A stretch of 44,858 nt of DNA from DASXBA01 sp036406475 (lineage in GTDB: Bacteria > Actinomycetota > Thermoleophilia > Solirubrobacterales > Thermoleophilaceae), in NCBI GenBank assembly GCA_036406475.1, contig DASXBA010000202.1, forward strand, positions 1-44,858, read 5' to 3'. The notes beneath the pieces are model-generated. The model was not told where the DNA came from and made no database searches. It saw nothing but the letters and a program-made list of their open reading frames with translations. How positions within the stretch are numbered: the stretch's first letter is position 1; every line of letters starts with the position of its first letter. The position numbers were made by a program, and so were the translations under genes. Shown here piece by piece: positions 1 through 7,627 of the stretch.

Positions 1-329
1 GCGTAGTCGGCGGCCGCCCGGCGCACCTCCGCGGCCAGGTCGTGCTCCAGGTAGCGCGCGTCCTCCTCGTGGATTGGCGCCCGGATGTCGGTGAGGAAGG
101 ACCTGTAGCGGTTTCCCGCCGTGCCCCGCATCGCCTCGAGCTGGTCGCACAGCACCGGGGTGAGCCCGAGCGTGACCGGATGGCCGTCGATCACGTCCAG
201 GAGCGGCACGTACACAGACGCCACCGCCTCCCACAGCCACTCCTCGCCGAACGGCCAGGTGCCGAAGCCCTCGACGTAGGGCATGTGCGAGTGGAGCACC
301 AGCGCAAGCGCGCCGGGACGGCGGCTCAT
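1..329 (-). CDS. GH57 family alpha-1,4-glucan branching enzyme, N-terminal part (cut by window edge)
   Basis: Only the first 109 codons are present; the gene continues beyond base 1. The protein starts MSRRPGALALVLHSHMPY, and HSHMPY matches conserved region I of glycoside hydrolase family 57. The following GTWPFGEEWLWEA and LGLTPVLCDQLEA segments resemble the start of mycobacterial Rv3031, the branching enzyme linked to methylglucose lipopolysaccharide (MGLP). The ATG at 329 overlaps the TGA of the CPBP gene as ATGA (326-329), so translation is probably coupled. The family makes alpha-1,6 branches in alpha-1,4-glucans in the cytoplasm. The catalytic Glu and Asp lie outside the window and cannot be checked. 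Confidence 0.85.
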   Translation of the reverse strand, partial: MSRRPGALALVLHSHMPYVEGFGTWPFGEEWLWEAVASVYVPLLDVIDGHPVTLGLTPVLCDQLEAMRGTAGNRYRSFLTDIRAPIHEEDARYLEHDLAAEVRRAAADY

Positions 330-1126
330 GTCTTGATGGCGGCGGGCGCAGGCGGGAAGCGAGCCGGCAGCAGCAGGCAGGCCGTGATCACGCAGGCGCC
401 GATCACGATCGCCGGCACCGTCGCGGTGCCGAGCGAGGCGACCGTGTTGAAGGCGGCGTGGATCGAGATGACCGCGAACAGCGACCCGGTGCGCTCGTAC
501 ACCAGGCACTGACCGATGCCGAACACGGCGATGACGGGCAGGATGACCGCGGTGTGCACCCCCTCGTAGTGGAGGGAGCCGAAGACGAGCCCGTCGATCG
601 GCGCGGCGGCCAACACCGGCAGCCGGGTGCGCAGCGCCCGGTAGAAGAACGCCCGGAAGAAGAACTCCTCCGACACCGGCGCGACGAGCACCACGGCCAG
701 CGAGACGAGCGTTCCGGCGATGAGGGCGTCGCCGCCGACCTCGTCGACATTCGACTCGGTGACCCCGAGGATCGCGATGTAGGCGAGCTCGAATCCGAAC
801 ATCAGCGCGAAGCCGAGCACCGCCCAGCCGATCGTGCGCCAGCGCGGCGTCGGCCGCAGGCCGAAGTGCCAGGGACGCGGCCGCAGCGACAGCGAAGAGA
901 ACAGCCAGGCGGCGCCCATCAGGAACGAGTCCTGGACCACCAGGAGGACGAGCAGCGACAGGGCGGCGAGGTTGTCCGAGAAGTCGCCGAGGAGGATGAA
1001 CGGCAGCGCCGGCAGGAAGAACGAGAGCGCTACGAACGAGCTCAGCAGCGCCACCGGCGCGTACCAGAGCGGCCAGCGCGGCCGCGCCCGCTCCGGCAGC
1101 TCGGGGAAGCGGAGCGTGTGGTTCAC
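326..1126 (-). CDS. CPBP family intramembrane (Abi/Rce1-like) metalloprotease
   Basis: A 266-residue, very hydrophobic multi-pass membrane protein. The three family motifs are present: EExxxR (E153, E154, R158 in VSEEFFFR), a His in FGSLHYEG (H186), and HxxxN (H223 and N227 in SIHAAFN). These form the metal site in Rce1-type proteases. The GTG start at 1126 overlaps the methyltransferase TGA as GTGA (1123-1126), and its own stop overlaps the GH57 start. It therefore sits as the middle gene of a three-gene coupled operon, between an Rv3030-like and an Rv3031-like gene. The substrate cannot be inferred. In bacteria the family covers bacteriocin immunity and membrane protein processing. Confidence 0.88.
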   Translation of the reverse strand: MNHTLRFPELPERARPRWPLWYAPVALLSSFVALSFFLPALPFILLGDFSDNLAALSLLVLLVVQDSFLMGAAWLFSSLSLRPRPWHFGLRPTPRWRTIGWAVLGFALMFGFELAYIAILGVTESNVDEVGGDALIAGTLVSLAVVLVAPVSEEFFFRAFFYRALRTRLPVLAAAPIDGLVFGSLHYEGVHTAVILPVIAVFGIGQCLVYERTGSLFAVISIHAAFNTVASLGTATVPAIVIGACVITACLLLPARFPPAPAAIKT

Positions 1127-1857
1127 CGGAGCACCGCCACGAAGTCGAGGGCGCTGTCCAGCGGGCCGGGCCGGAGCGCAAAGTCGCGCGCGGTGATCGA
1201 CGGCGTGAACCAGCCGTAGAAGGAGTCCGTGATGCCGAGTGCCGGGTGGACCTGGTCCCAGCCCGCCCGCAACGCGAGCTCGTGAGCGCGCAGCCGCCGG
1301 GCGTGGAAGAGCCCGAAGATCTCGGCGCCTCCGGTCAACGCACGAAACTGCTCGGCTGTGTACTCACGAAGATGCCAGGGGTTGTCGGACTTCTCGGCTC
1401 CGGGAGGGGCCAGCGTCAGACGGTTGGGCGTAGAGACGTACACCACCGGCGCGAGCTTCCGGAACCGCTCCAGCAGCGCCTCCGGCTCATCCACGTGCTC
1501 GATCGTCTGGAGGAAGACGATGGCGTCGCAGGGCTCGTCGTAGCTCTGCACCAGGTCGCGGACGAAGCGCACTCCCGGACGGGTGTACTTGAGCCGCGCG
1601 TGGTCGTGGGCCTCGGGGTTGGCATCCACGCCGGTCACGCGGCGGGCGCGGCGGGCGAGCACGTCGACGCCGTAGCCCTCCCCGCAGGCCATGTCGACCA
1701 CGTCCAGCCCGGCGCAGCGCTCGGCGATCCACTGGTAGACCGCGAGGTGGCGCCGGAACCAGTAGTTCTCGAGCGGGACGTCGGGAAGCGTGCGCTCGCC
1801 GGTCAGGGCGAGGGGCGGAACGCCCGCCGGCTGCGCTTGCTGGACGTGGTGCTGCAT
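1123..1857 (-). CDS. class I SAM-dependent methyltransferase, Rv3030-like
   Basis: 244 residues. The N-terminal block LTGERTLPDVPLENYWFRRH (residues 19-37) is very close to the start of mycobacterial Rv3030, a methyltransferase of the MGLP (polymethylated glucose polysaccharide) locus. SAM motif I is VVDMACGEGYG (53-63), followed by the acidic ribose-binding strand GVDANPE (76-82). The ATG at 1857 is chosen because the Rv3030-like homology begins about 17 residues later; the frame stays open further upstream, but that stretch is antisense to other genes. A TAGCCT -10 candidate lies 10 nt before the start. It leads an operon with the CPBP protease and the GH57 branching enzyme, so methylation of an alpha-glucan is the likely job. 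This is inferred from homology and context. Confidence 0.88.
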   Translation of the reverse strand: MQHHVQQAQPAGVPPLALTGERTLPDVPLENYWFRRHLAVYQWIAERCAGLDVVDMACGEGYGVDVLARRARRVTGVDANPEAHDHARLKYTRPGVRFVRDLVQSYDEPCDAIVFLQTIEHVDEPEALLERFRKLAPVVYVSTPNRLTLAPPGAEKSDNPWHLREYTAEQFRALTGGAEIFGLFHARRLRAHELALRAGWDQVHPALGITDSFYGWFTPSITARDFALRPGPLDSALDFVAVLR

Positions 1858-1867
1858 CGGCGGCGGC

Positions 1868-1877
1868 AGGCTAGCCT
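1868..1877. promoter_or_regulatory. palindromic divergent -10 element
   Basis: The 10-bp perfect palindrome AGGCTAGCCT contains TAGCCT on both strands. On the plus strand it ends 7 nt before the ATG at 1885; on the minus strand it ends 10 nt before the ATG at 1857. One sequence could therefore serve as the TANNNT -10 box for both divergent methyltransferase genes. No clear -35 box is visible. Confidence 0.55.
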
Positions 1878-1884
1878 GTCGGCA

Positions 1885-2778
1885 ATGCAAGCCGAGGCGA
1901 TCCGCGAGGCGAACGTGCGCTACCACGACCTCGCGGCGGCCCATTACGACGCCAAATGGGGCATCTCGTACGGCGATCTGGGACGTGCCCAGGTGGTCGG
2001 CAAGCTGCGCAAGGCGCTCGGCGGCGACGAGAGCTTCGGCCGCGGGCTCGAGATCGGCGCGGGCACCGGCTACTTCACGCTCAACCTGCTTCAGGCGGGC
2101 GTGATCGAGAAGGGCGTGGCCACCGACATCTCGCCGGGGATGCTTGCGGCCCTGTCCGACTCGGCCGAGCGGCTCGGCCTCGACGTGAAGACCGTCCGCT
2201 GCGAGGCCACCGAGCTGCCCTTCCCGGACGACTCGTTCGACCTCGTCTACGGCCACGCAGTGCTCCACCACCTGCCCGACCTCGGGGCGGCCTTCGGCGA
2301 GTTCCGGCGGGTGCTCAGGCCCGGCGGCCGGGTGGCCTTCTGCGGCGAGCCGTCCTACTACGGCGACCGGCTGGCCGAGCTCCCCAAGCGCGGGGCCGCC
2401 CTCGTCGCTCCCCTCTGGCGCACGCTGATGCGCGCCGCGCCGCGTGCCGGGATCGGACCGGCGTCGGAGAGCGAGGAGGACGAGCTGGAGCGGGTCGTCG
2501 ACGTCCACGCCTTCACCCCCGACCAGCTCGAGCGAAACGCCCGCAGCGCCGGCTTCGACGCCGTTCGGGTGCAGGGCGAGGAGCTCGCCGCGAGCCTGTT
2601 CGGCTGGGCCAACCGCTCGCTCGAGGCGACCGCCGAGCCGGCCCAGGTCCCCTGGGCCTGGCGCCAGTACGCACACAAGGGCTACCTGGCCCTTCAGGCG
2701 ATCGACCGCACCCTGCTCGAGCGCCGTCTGCCGCCGGCGATCTTCTACAACCTGCTGCTGTCTGCGCGAGTGCCCTAG
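1885..2778 (+). CDS. class I SAM-dependent methyltransferase
   Basis: 297 residues with a Methyltransf_11-type fold: SAM motif I LEIGAGTGYF (55-64), ribose-binding ATDISPGML (79-87), the post-motif FDLVYGHAVLHHLPD, and a LRPGGRVAF strand. The C-terminal 80 residues are specific and unassigned. ATG 1885 is chosen because TAGCCT (1872-1877) ends exactly 7 nt upstream, a leaderless arrangement, and no Shine-Dalgarno sequence is visible. It is divergent from the Rv3030-like gene. Its TAG stop overlaps that of the convergent small gene in the palindrome CTAG (2775-2778). The substrate is unknown; small-molecule or lipid methylation is typical of this group. Confidence 0.87.
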   Translation: MQAEAIREANVRYHDLAAAHYDAKWGISYGDLGRAQVVGKLRKALGGDESFGRGLEIGAGTGYFTLNLLQAGVIEKGVATDISPGMLAALSDSAERLGLDVKTVRCEATELPFPDDSFDLVYGHAVLHHLPDLGAAFGEFRRVLRPGGRVAFCGEPSYYGDRLAELPKRGAALVAPLWRTLMRAAPRAGIGPASESEEDELERVVDVHAFTPDQLERNARSAGFDAVRVQGEELAASLFGWANRSLEATAEPAQVPWAWRQYAHKGYLALQAIDRTLLERRLPPAIFYNLLLSARVP

Positions 2779-3056
2779 GCGGCCCGCCGCAGCGGCGCCT
2801 CGGAGATGCGGCGACCGAGGTCGGCCACCTCTTCGTCGCTCATCCCCTCGGTCTGGAAGCCCGCGGCCTCGAGCTCGCGGCGGACGGTTGACACGCCCTC
2901 CACGTAGTTGAGGGCCGAGTCCAGCTGCACGAGCGAGGGCTTGACGTGCTCGTCGTCGAGCGCGCTGGCGCCGTCGCTCCCCGTCTGAAGCAGCCAGCCC
3001 TTCAGGGCCTGGGCCTCCTCGAGGCTGAGGTCGAGCGTGATGCGGTGAGAGTCCAT
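2775..3056 (-). CDS. small conserved-looking protein of unknown function (93 aa)
   Basis: A 93-residue acidic protein starting MDSHRITLDLSLEEAQALK. The alternating hydrophobic N-terminus followed by helical, charged segments (LEEAQALKGWLL, VRRELEAAGF, EEVADLGRRI) suggests a small soluble mostly helical protein. I recognise no domain. ATG 3056 is the only sensible start; no strong ribosome binding site or TANNNT box precedes it. The frame lacks the low-complexity Arg/Ala/Pro pattern of antisense shadows, which is why I accept it. It lies between a convergent methyltransferase and the co-directional aminotransferase gene 54 bp upstream. Confidence 0.6.
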   Translation of the reverse strand: MDSHRITLDLSLEEAQALKGWLLQTGSDGASALDDEHVKPSLVQLDSALNYVEGVSTVRRELEAAGFQTEGMSDEEVADLGRRISEAPLRRAA

Positions 3057-3110
3057 GATGGTCTCGGCATCGGTCCGCGCCGGCCGCTCCTTGAGCGCGG
3101 CGGCGGGCGG

Positions 3111-4154
3111 CTAAACGATGATCCGCCGCAGGGCCTCCGCGAACAACTCGTTCTCCTCGTCCGTCCCGCTCGTGACGCGGATCGCCGAGGGCGCGCCGAA
3201 CCCGGTCAGCGCCCGCACCATCACCCCGGCGTGGAGGAGGCGGCGCGCGACGTCCTCTCCGTCGCCGGCCTCCGCATAGACGAAGTTCGTCTGCGACGGA
3301 GTCGGCTCGAGCCCCGCCCCGGCAAGCGTGTCGTAGAGGACTTTTCGGCCGCGGCGGGCGTGCTCCACGCGCAGCGCCAGCGCGTCGCGCTCGTGGAGCG
3401 ACGCCAGCGCCGCCTCCTGCGCCGGCTGGTTGACGTTGAAGATCGGCCGCACGCGATCGAGGGCGTCGGCCACCTCCGGCGAGGCCAGCGCGTAGCCGAT
3501 CCGCAGTGCCGCCAGCCCGTGGACCTTGGAAAACGTCCGCAACACGCACAGCCGCTCGGCGCCCTCGCGCACGAGCCGCGGCCCCTCGGGCTCCGGCTCC
3601 GCGTATTCCGCGTACGCCTCGTCGAGCACGCACAGCCCCTCGAGCCGATCCAGCAGCCCTCGTACGTCGCCGACCAGGGTGCCGGTCGGGTTGTTGGGGT
3701 TCGCGAGGTAGACGAGCTTGGCCCGCGCCGCCACGAGGGCGTCCACGTCGCCGACCGGCACGCGCCTCGCCTCCGCCCCGCAGCAGGCGGCAGCCGACAC
3801 GTAGCTGGGAAACGACGGCCAGGGAAACGCGGCGGCGTCGCCCGGGTCCAGCGTCGCCACCGCGCAGAGCCGGATCAGCTCGTCGGCGCCGTTGCCGAGC
3901 ACGATTTGCGCGACGTCCACGCCGTGCCGCTCGGCGAGCGCCTCGCGCAGCCGCTGCCCGCCGCCATCCGGGTAGCGGTTGAGGTCGCCCACGGAGGCCT
4001 CGAACGCCGCCACCGCCGCCGGCAGCGGCCCGAAGGCCCCCTCGTTCGATGCGAGCTTGACCATCCGCTCGAGACCCAGCTCCGCCTGCAGCTCGCGCAG
4101 AGGGCGCTGCGGGCGGTACGGCTGGACGGCAGCCAGGGCATCGCGCAGCGGCAC
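3111..4154 (-). CDS. hisC: histidinol-phosphate aminotransferase-like class I/II PLP aminotransferase
   Basis: 347 residues of fold-type I aminotransferase. Visible motifs are LASNEGAFGP near the N-terminus, NPNNPTGT (152-159), LDEAYAEY with the PLP-ring Asp (178) and RTFSKVHGLAALRIGY with the PLP lysine K210. This set is typical of HisC, which converts histidinol phosphate and 2-oxoglutarate to imidazole acetol phosphate and glutamate. Related enzymes act on aromatic amino acids, and no his genes lie nearby, so the substrate is not certain. The GTG start at 4154 is supported by a TACCCT -10 candidate (4166-4161) ending 6 nt upstream. It is divergent from the LON-domain gene. Confidence 0.85.
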   Translation of the reverse strand: MPLRDALAAVQPYRPQRPLRELQAELGLERMVKLASNEGAFGPLPAAVAAFEASVGDLNRYPDGGGQRLREALAERHGVDVAQIVLGNGADELIRLCAVATLDPGDAAAFPWPSFPSYVSAAACCGAEARRVPVGDVDALVAARAKLVYLANPNNPTGTLVGDVRGLLDRLEGLCVLDEAYAEYAEPEPEGPRLVREGAERLCVLRTFSKVHGLAALRIGYALASPEVADALDRVRPIFNVNQPAQEAALASLHERDALALRVEHARRGRKVLYDTLAGAGLEPTPSQTNFVYAEAGDGEDVARRLLHAGVMVRALTGFGAPSAIRVTSGTDEENELFAEALRRIIV

Positions 4155-4159
4155 CTGTC

Positions 4160-4166
4160 TAGGGTA
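4160..4166. promoter_or_regulatory. overlapping divergent -10 elements
   Basis: The 7-bp sequence TAGGGTA gives TAGGGT on the plus strand, 7 nt before the ATG at 4173. It also gives TACCCT on the minus strand, 6 nt before the GTG at 4154. Both fit the TANNNT actinobacterial -10 consensus with leaderless spacing. The two polymerase sites overlap almost completely, so the two genes probably compete for initiation. Confidence 0.6.
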
Positions 4167-4172
4167 AGGCTG

Positions 4173-4799
4173 ATGGGGGCTGCGATTGAGCGCTTCCCGT
4201 TGTTCCCGCTCGGCATCGTCCTCCTGCCTGGCGAGGTCGTCCCGCTCCACATATTCGAGGAGCGCTACAAGCTGATGATCGCCGAGTGCCTCGAGCGGGA
4301 GAGCGAGTTCGGGATCGTCTGGTTCGCCGACGACGAGCTCAAGGACACCGGCTGCTCGGCGCGCGTGACCCAGCTGCTCGAGCGGATGGAGGACGGCCGG
4401 ATGAACATCCTCGTCCAGGGAACGGCGCCGTTCCTGCTCCAGCGGCGGATCGACGACATGCCCTATCCCGCCGGCGACGTGGAGCTGCTCGACGAGAGCG
4501 AGGACCGCGATCCCGGAGAGGCCGGGGGCGAGGCCCGCAACCTCTATGCCGACCTGGTCGAGCGCGTAACCGATTCGCGCCCGAGCGAGGACGACCTGGG
4601 CGAGCTCGACGCCTACGGGATGGCCGCCACTCTCGACTTCGACCTCGAGGCCAAGCAGAGCCTCCTGGAGCTGCGCTCCGAGCGCAGCCGCCTGGAGCGC
4701 CTGTCGGAGCTGTTCGCGGGGACGATGGAGCGGCTCGAGCACGCCCGGCTCGCCGCCGACCGCGCCCGAGGCAACGGCAAAGTTCGCTTCGAGGGGTAA
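4173..4799 (+). CDS. LON substrate-binding (PUA-like) domain protein without ATPase
   Basis: 208 residues matching the N-terminal substrate-binding domain of Lon protease as a free-standing protein. The diagnostic start is FPLFPLGIVLLPGEVVPLHI followed by FEERYKLMI. The Lon AAA and protease domains are absent. The C-terminus (about 140-208) is strongly helical (LLELRSERSRLERLSELF). Stand-alone LON-domain proteins are common in bacteria and their role is poorly defined. ATG 4173 is fixed by a TAGGGT box ending 7 nt upstream (4160-4165) and the absence of a Shine-Dalgarno. The subtilase gene follows 35 bp later. Confidence 0.88.
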   Translation: MGAAIERFPLFPLGIVLLPGEVVPLHIFEERYKLMIAECLERESEFGIVWFADDELKDTGCSARVTQLLERMEDGRMNILVQGTAPFLLQRRIDDMPYPAGDVELLDESEDRDPGEAGGEARNLYADLVERVTDSRPSEDDLGELDAYGMAATLDFDLEAKQSLLELRSERSRLERLSELFAGTMERLEHARLAADRARGNGKVRFEG

Positions 4800-4834
4800 C
4801 ATCCCGCGCCTTACAACGGCAGGGGAGGCCACGA

Positions 4835-6085
4835 ATGCTGAAGCGCCTGTGCGCAGGGAGCGCGGTCGCACTTTTCTTCGTCGTCGCCGGCAGCGCGTCG
4901 GCGGCTCCGTATGACCCGGACACGGTCATCGTCAAGCTGCGGCCGGGAGCCGCGGCCGGAACGGTGCTCGAACGCGCCGGGGCGATCCAGAAGCTCAATG
5001 CGATCGGCGGCGTGGGCGCGTCCGTGTACCGCGTCAGCGCCGACCCGAAGGTCGTCGCGGCGCGGCTCAACAACAGCTCGCTCGTCGAGTACGCGGAGCC
5101 GAACTTCATCCTTCGCGCGACCGCGACACCGAACGACGCGCGCTTCGGCGAGCTCTACGGGCTCAACAACACCGGGCAGAGCGGCGGCCACGCCGACGCC
5201 GACATCGACGCGCCCGAGGGCTGGGACGCCGCCGGGCTCGGCAGCTTCCCGGCCAGCGGTGGCGTCAAGGTCGGCATCGTCGACACCGGCATCGACCAGA
5301 CCCATCCGGACCTGAGCGGCCAGGTGGCCGGTTGCGCCCAATCGCGCGGCCTCGGAGGCGTGCTCGGCGGCCAGATCCAGGTCGGTAGCTGCACGGACGA
5401 CAACGACCACGGCACCCACGTATCCGGCACGATCGCTGCCAAGGCCAACAACGGCATAGGCGTGACCGGCGTGGCCTTCAACTCGCGGATCGTGATGTGC
5501 CGCGCGCTGGGCGGGCCGCTCGGCTCGGGCAACACGTCCGACGTGGCCAACTGCATCAACTGGGACCACCAGCAGGGAGCCAAGGTGATCTCGATGAGCC
5601 TCGGCGGCGGCGCCTCGACCACGCTGCAGAACGCCGTGACGAATGCCTGGGCCGGAGGCGGCGCAGGCGGCTCGGTGCTCGTGGCGGCGGCCGGCAACGA
5701 CGGTGACTCGACCCTCGAGTACCCGGCGGCGTATGCGCAGGTCGTCTCGGTGGCCGCGACGGACAACGCGGATCACCGGGCGAGCTTCTCGAACGCCAAC
5801 TCGGACGTCGAAGTGGCGGCTCCGGGCGTGAACATCCTCTCGACGGTCCGCGGCGGCGGCTACGCGCAGCTGTCCGGAACCTCGATGGCCACGCCGCACG
5901 CGGCCGGGGTCACGGCCGTGCTGTGGCAGCTGTTCCCGGGCGACACGGCCCAGGGCATCAGGAACCGGCTGGACGCGGCCGTCGACGACATCGGCGCAGC
6001 GGGCAGGGACACCAGCTTCGGCTTCGGCCGGGTGAACCTGTGCAAGGCAGCTGGAGGTTCCTGCACCTACACGGGCGGCGGTTAG
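4835..6085 (+). CDS. secreted subtilisin-like serine protease (S8)
   Basis: 416 residues. A Sec signal peptide covers about residues 1-23 (MLKRLCAGS, hydrophobic core, then ASA-A). A prodomain follows at about 25-95 (VIVKLRPGAA to VEYAEPNFIL). The peptidase S8 domain has a complete catalytic triad: D150 in VGIVDTGID, H192 in DHGTHVSGT and S350 in SGTSMATPHAAG. The oxyanion Asn288 lies in AAAGNDG. The protein ends soon after the catalytic domain with a short Gly-rich tail and no cell-wall anchor, so export into the medium or envelope is likely. The start is supported by a GGGGAGG ribosome binding site (4822-4828) 6 nt upstream. It is convergent with the gamma-glutamyltransferase gene. Confidence 0.95.
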   Translation: MLKRLCAGSAVALFFVVAGSASAAPYDPDTVIVKLRPGAAAGTVLERAGAIQKLNAIGGVGASVYRVSADPKVVAARLNNSSLVEYAEPNFILRATATPNDARFGELYGLNNTGQSGGHADADIDAPEGWDAAGLGSFPASGGVKVGIVDTGIDQTHPDLSGQVAGCAQSRGLGGVLGGQIQVGSCTDDNDHGTHVSGTIAAKANNGIGVTGVAFNSRIVMCRALGGPLGSGNTSDVANCINWDHQQGAKVISMSLGGGASTTLQNAVTNAWAGGGAGGSVLVAAAGNDGDSTLEYPAAYAQVVSVAATDNADHRASFSNANSDVEVAAPGVNILSTVRGGGYAQLSGTSMATPHAAGVTAVLWQLFPGDTAQGIRNRLDAAVDDIGAAGRDTSFGFGRVNLCKAAGGSCTYTGGG

Positions 6086-6094
6086 GGACGACAG

Positions 6095-7609
6095 TCAGTC
6101 AGCCAGGGCGGCGGCCCCCCCACGGCGGGGGTCGCCACCGCCCGTGAGGCGGCCGTCCGCCCGCGCCACGGCCTGAACGCCGCCGAAGAAAAGGTTCTGC
6201 TCGCTCCAGCGGCGGACCGTCCAGCCGCTTGCCTCGAGGCGGTCGAGCGCGTCGGGGTCGACGCCCGGCTCGGCCTCCACGACCTGATCCTCCACGTGCA
6301 GCCGCGGCCGTCGTACGGCCTCCTCGGCGGGAAGGCCGAGGTCGACCGAGGCGAGGATCGTCTGGACGATCGCAGAGCGGATCCGGTTCGAGCCCGCTGA
6401 GCCGAGCGCCAGCTCCGCCGCGCCGTCTCGCAGCACGACCGTGGGCGACATCATGCTCGGCACTCGCACGCCCGGCTCGTAGCGGTGATAGCCGTGCGGG
6501 TTGAGGTCCTGCTCGCCCAGCATGTTGTTTAGGTGGACACCCGTGCCCGGCACGACCACGCCCGAGCAGGAGCCGTTCGAGCAGGTGACCGAGGCGCAGG
6601 CGCCGTCGGAGTCCATCACGGCGAGGTGGGTCGTGTTGCCGAGCCGCGAGCGAACCTCGGTCGCCACCGAGTCGAGCGCGTCCTTGGCCAGGAACTGCTC
6701 GAGGTAGCCATCGGTGGCGAGGCCGTTCAGGAACTCCTCGTCGCGGGCGCGGTTGGTGGACGCGATCACCTCGGCGATCACGAAGGCGTCGTGCGGGCGC
6801 TCGAGCCGCTCGAGGATCTCCAGGGCGTCGGCGATCAGGATCCCTCCCGAGCTCGGCGGCGGGTTCGTGAGCACGTCGCGCCCCTGGTAGCGGACACTGA
6901 CTGGCTCGCGCTCGGCCACCTCGTAGGAGGCGAGGTCCTCGGGCGAGACGAGGCCGCCGCGCTCCAGCACCCAGTTGCTCACCGCGGCCGCGACGTCCCC
7001 GCTGTAGAGGAAGTCCGGCCCCTCGGCCCCCAGCCGCTCCAGCAGGTCGCCAAGCTCCGGCAGCCGGATCCGGTCTCCCTCGCCGAGCAGCTCGCCGTCC
7101 GGCGCGTAGATCGCGTCCGCCTCCGGTGTCGAGCGGAGGATCGGTTCGAGGATCGAGAACAGAAAGGCCTGCATCGGCACGACCTCGACGCCCTCGCGCG
7201 CCAGCTTCGCCGGCGCAGCGGTGACGTCGGCCAGGCTCAGGCTGCCGAAGCGCTCAAGCGCGTGGGCGAGCCCGCGCGTCGTGCCGTACGCGCCGCAGGA
7301 CGAGGGCCCCACGTTGAAGCGCTGAACCGCGTCCTCGGCGAACGCTACGTCGATCGGCGTCAGGTCCGCCGGCTCCTTGTTCAGCCCCTTGCCGGGGGCG
7401 GCCACGAAGAAATCGAGCAGGACGTCCTCGCCGCCGGTCGTGTGCACGAGCATGAAGCCGCCCGCGCCCGGGCCGGTGAGCGGCGACTCCGCCACGAACG
7501 ACGTCAGCACCGCGGCCACGGCGGCGTCGACGGCGTTGCCACCCGAGCGCAGGACGTCGGCGCCCGCCCTGGCGGTCAGCGGATGGCCGGCTGCGACGAC
7601 CCCCTTCAC
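6095..7609 (-). CDS. ggt: gamma-glutamyltransferase / glutathione hydrolase family (Ntn hydrolase)
   Basis: 504 residues. The N-terminal GHPLTARAGADVLRSGGNAV block and the nucleophile region NTTHLAVMD identify the family. Autocleavage before T326 would expose the catalytic threonine, as in E. coli T391. The C-terminal small-subunit motif GSAGSNRIRS is present. The protein is shorter than E. coli GGT (580) and has no signal peptide, so it is probably cytoplasmic. The GTG start at 7609 is fixed by TAGGCT (7622-7617) ending 7 nt upstream. This promoter lies just 3' of the ftsZ stop, so it can be expressed independently of parA-ftsZ. The substrate could be glutathione or another gamma-glutamyl compound; actinobacteria often lack glutathione. 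Confidence 0.9.
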   Translation of the reverse strand: MKGVVAAGHPLTARAGADVLRSGGNAVDAAVAAVLTSFVAESPLTGPGAGGFMLVHTTGGEDVLLDFFVAAPGKGLNKEPADLTPIDVAFAEDAVQRFNVGPSSCGAYGTTRGLAHALERFGSLSLADVTAAPAKLAREGVEVVPMQAFLFSILEPILRSTPEADAIYAPDGELLGEGDRIRLPELGDLLERLGAEGPDFLYSGDVAAAVSNWVLERGGLVSPEDLASYEVAEREPVSVRYQGRDVLTNPPPSSGGILIADALEILERLERPHDAFVIAEVIASTNRARDEEFLNGLATDGYLEQFLAKDALDSVATEVRSRLGNTTHLAVMDSDGACASVTCSNGSCSGVVVPGTGVHLNNMLGEQDLNPHGYHRYEPGVRVPSMMSPTVVLRDGAAELALGSAGSNRIRSAIVQTILASVDLGLPAEEAVRRPRLHVEDQVVEAEPGVDPDALDRLEASGWTVRRWSEQNLFFGGVQAVARADGRLTGGGDPRRGGAAALAD

Positions 7610-7627
7610 GGGGCCGAGCCTAGCCCG

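Noticed and set aside
1123..3633. An 836-codon open frame on the minus strand that would fuse a long N-terminus to the Rv3030-like methyltransferase
   Set aside because: The upstream part is Arg/Ala/Pro-rich antisense of the aminotransferase and plus-strand methyltransferase; homology starts at 1857.
2946..4172. Upstream extension of the LON-domain gene reading frame
   Set aside because: It is antisense to hisC, with shadow-type composition, and the leaderless -10 box sets the start at 4173.
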